DNA of 64,000 bases from Histomonas meleagridis. Taxonomy: Eukaryota; Parabasalia; Tritrichomonadida; Dientamoebidae. The DNA lies in contig WSYJ01000139.1 of NCBI GenBank assembly GCA_020186115.1, positions 124,001 through 188,000 of the forward strand, read 5' to 3'. Numbering within the stretch: position 1 is the first letter of the stretch; each line of letters opens with the position of its first letter. Shown here piece by piece: positions 61,665 to 64,000 of the stretch. Under the pieces are notes generated by a model. The model did not search any database. It was not told where the DNA came from and was given only the letters and a program-made list of their open reading frames with translations. Made by a program: the position numbers and the translations under genes.

Positions 61665-63384
61665 TTAAAAATGAAAATTTAAAACAGAATTTGGTTGAAA
61701 TATAATATTTCGATCAAATTTTTGTCCGAATTTACAATTATCATAAAAATAATCTGATGTAACTTCACTAGTAACAATCGTAAGTCGTTGCATTTCATGA
61801 TTATAATGAATGTTTTGTGGTGACGTTTCACCAATTGGTAATGTAAATAAATGTTTAAATTCTCGAATATCCCAACATCGAACTATTCCATCATTACCCC
61901 CTGTAAAGATTAAATTCGGACTTTCTGTAACATTCCCAAAAACACTAGTAACAATCCCGTCATGTCGAATGATATTAAAAATAGGTTGTGAAACTCGTAA
62001 ATCCCACATTTTACACGTTTGATCAGCTGATCCTGATAAAAACATATTTTCATCATAACTTGATAATGATGTAATTCCTGATGAATGGCCAATACATCGT
62101 GAAATTATGGCTCCATTCTTCGCATAGATTTGAATACTATGATATTCACTTGATCCAACTACAAGTGATTCACCTAATGTAGTAACAGATGAAATATTCG
62201 GAAGAGATAAACATAAACAAATATCAAATTTCTCTTCATCTTCCGTTTCTTTAACTTGACTTAAAAGTTCTGGTGACCATGAAAGAATAGTTGAACCTGT
62301 CGCTAATACTAAATTATCATTCCAAAAAATTAATTACTGATTGATATGATCGACGATGACTAATTAGAAGATTATGTACATTTTCAAATGTATCAAGATA
62401 ATATGATTTAATATATTTATCACTATGAACCCATATTAAATTATCTTGATAATTATAAACTATAGATGTGACTGGTGATAAAAATTCAATATCATTAACT
62501 TGTTCTTGAATATGAATCTTTCGTCGTTGTTCTTCTGTATTATATGTAATAATAATACTTTCACCATTATGTAATATATAACTACTTTCAATGAGTTCAT
62601 ATGGTTGATAATTATCTAAAGTAGGTAAATTATCTTCTTTGTTTTCATTAGGATTAATATTAATAGAATTATTATTATTATTAAATGTATTAATTCGGCG
62701 AATGTTTTGAAATTCATGTTGTGGAACTGTCGAAAAATCAATTAATGATGTTCGCGATTGTTGAACTCCAATTAATTCTTCCAATCTTTGATTATGTAAT
62801 GATATAATTTTCTCTGTAATATGATTCTCTGATTCAACTTGTGCTTGAAAAATTTGTTGTGGTTTCTGTAATATGTTTTCATTAGAGATTAATAATTCCA
62901 TAGCTAATGTACCACGTTTAGGTTGTTTACTTTGTGATGAAACATATTGTGGCGTTGAAATGATTTGTGGTTCTTGTTCTTGTTTAATAGGAAATTGTGT
63001 AACTGATAAAGATCGCGTTGGAATCAAAAATTTGACTTGTGACGAAAAACTTGAACTCGTTTCTGTTTTAATTTCTTGTGATTGACTTGAAACAATATTC
63101 TGATTAGGACTTTGACTTGAACTTGACGAATTAGATGAATTAGGTGAATTTGGTCGTAAAAAAACGCGTTTATTATTATTAAACCATAAACGAACTGTTC
63201 GATGACTCCAATGTTTATTAGTCGTAGAAAGAATACCTACAACTGTTTGAACAACTTGTGATCGTTGAATAGATCTTTCTGGATGTGAAAAATAAATTTG
63301 AAGATAATGAATTAAAATTTGCATTTCACTATCACTTGGGAAATAACGTCCATCTTTGTTTTCTTCTTCATTCATACTTTTCAT
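61665..63384 (-). CDS. Homeodomain-like / WD40 fusion protein, right copy (one frameshift)
   Basis: From ATG 63384 or 63375. N-terminal region residues about 15-80 look like a homeodomain-type trihelical unit (QIYFSHPERSIQRSQVVQTV; helix 3 HRTVRLWFNNNKRVF, compare the homeodomain WFxN core). Ser/Asn/Gln-rich linkers follow. The C-terminal 250 residues are WD40 blades (SYDENMFLSGSADQTCKMWD; FTGGNDGIVRCWDIREF). The frame breaks once near 62310-62318 (six T versus five in the twin), after which it continues to the stop at 61665. Putative nuclear regulator; the combination of the two domains is uncommon. Confidence 0.8.
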
Positions 63385-63746
63385 ATTCCTTATTTATATC
63401 GTGATATTTAAAATTTTGGTTGTGTTTGGCCAAAATCTTCTTGAATTTAATTTTCAATCGATTTTAACGGATTCTTTTTACAAGAGGAAGACGTTTTTCT
63501 TCATGATTCATAATTTTGATGATTTTGCTAAATAATTTTTATTTTATATATTTTTTAAATTTTGTTATTCTAAAATATTATTTTTTTTTTTTTCATCAAG
63601 TACATAAATTAAATAAACATTAATCTTAATGATAATTAATTTATTCTTCGAATTGATAATATTTTCTCTTTTTGATAGTGGATTCTTGTTGATAAAGATT
63701 TTATATATCTTTTATTAAAACAGAATATTTCATAAATCATAGGAAG

Positions 63747-63751
63747 CCGTT
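63747..63751. promoter_or_regulatory. AACGG motif upstream of 14-3-3 (right copy)
   Basis: GGAAGCCGTTTATTT, 73 bp before the 14-3-3 ATG. The same motif occurs upstream of the left copy. Confidence 0.25.
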
Positions 63752-63823
63752 TATTTACAACTACGGTTATCATTACAATATTTTTCAGATATTTACAAAA
63801 AATATAAAATAAACGTATTTCGT

Positions 63824-64000
63824 ATGAGTGACGAACGAGAACAACTTATTTATTATCTTCGAATTCAATATAATAATGGAGTTCCTAATGAAGGTATGGA
63901 AGAACAAAATGAATATATTGATATGATTAAGAAGATTATTGAACTTAATCCAGTATTAAGTGAAGATGAGAAAGTTCTTCTTTCTTTAGTTTATAAAAAT
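63824..64000 (+). CDS. 14-3-3 protein, right copy (5' part, cut by window end)
   Basis: ATG 63824 begins MSDEREQLIYYLRIQYNNG, then EGMEEQNEYIDMIKKIIELN and SEDEKVLLSLVYKN, the first helices of 14-3-3, including the dimerisation region. All 59 visible codons are in frame, with the shorter A-run that is longer in the left copy, so this copy appears intact as far as visible. 14-3-3 proteins bind phosphorylated clients in the cytosol. Confidence 0.9.
   Translation, partial: MSDEREQLIYYLRIQYNNGVPNEGMEEQNEYIDMIKKIIELNPVLSEDEKVLLSLVYKN

Larger units (their letters stand above)
61016..64000 (-). repeat. Inverted duplication B, right arm (runs off window)
   Basis: Partner of 49415-52405. It contains intact ARF, the homeodomain/WD40 gene with one frameshift, and the start of 14-3-3. 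Confidence 0.9.

Overview
The window looks like nuclear DNA of a parabasalid protist, most likely a Tritrichomonas-type trichomonad. It is strongly AT-rich, its genes are short-spaced and apparently intronless on both strands, and it carries families typical of trichomonads: DUF3447-type ankyrin proteins, a BspA-like leucine-rich surface protein, a small R2R3 Myb protein, MULE and Merlin (IS1595-like) DNA transposons, and a retroviral-type integrase. Conserved eukaryotic genes anchor it: ATG9, DNAAF11/LRRC6, 14-3-3, an ARF-family GTPase, low-molecular-weight protein tyrosine phosphatase, a POLQ/HELQ-type helicase, an actin-related protein and tRNA-Asp(GUC). The species call is inference.

Layout. 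1-2.2 kb: a broken ankyrin gene. 2.2-20.2 kb: a large inverted duplication (arms about 2213-5870 and 16565-20240, three genes each) around a 10.7-kb spacer holding a MULE with 9-bp target duplications, a Merlin element with 250-bp terminal inverted repeats, a Myb gene and an NTPase/UDP-sugar pyrophosphorylase fusion. 20.4-25.6 kb: a snapin-like gene, a coiled-coil gene and a frameshifted TIM-barrel hydrolase. 26.5-28.8 kb: an ankyrin gene whose repeats are separated by regular 71-nt inserts. 29-48.4 kb: the ordinary gene-dense core. 48.9-64 kb: a second inverted duplication (14-3-3, homeodomain-like/WD40, ARF) around an 8.6-kb spacer with a second MULE, ankyrin relics, ATG9, a 1.0-kb transposon with 111-bp inverted repeats, and an integrase pseudogene followed by strong hairpins.

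Three points deserve most attention. First, the ankyrin arrays have an exact 170-bp period: 99 bp of intact ankyrin coding plus a 71-bp AT-rich insert that breaks the frame, always at the same place in the repeat. All eight repeats in the main array stay open while the inserts collect stops. This suggests an RNA-level removal step or an unusual repeat unit, and I see no canonical trichomonad splice signals. Second, there are unusual domain fusions: beta-helix with pseudokinase, homeodomain-like with WD40, and inosine/xanthosine triphosphatase-like with UDP-HexNAc pyrophosphorylase. Third, the paralogous arms differ largely by homopolymer-length changes that break different genes in different copies. 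These could be base-calling errors or young pseudogenes, so many frameshifts should be read with caution.

How the genes relate: the core genes are unrelated housekeeping functions (autophagy, vesicle traffic, dynein-arm assembly, DNA repair, signalling) rather than one pathway. An AACGG Myb-type motif recurs in many upstream regions.
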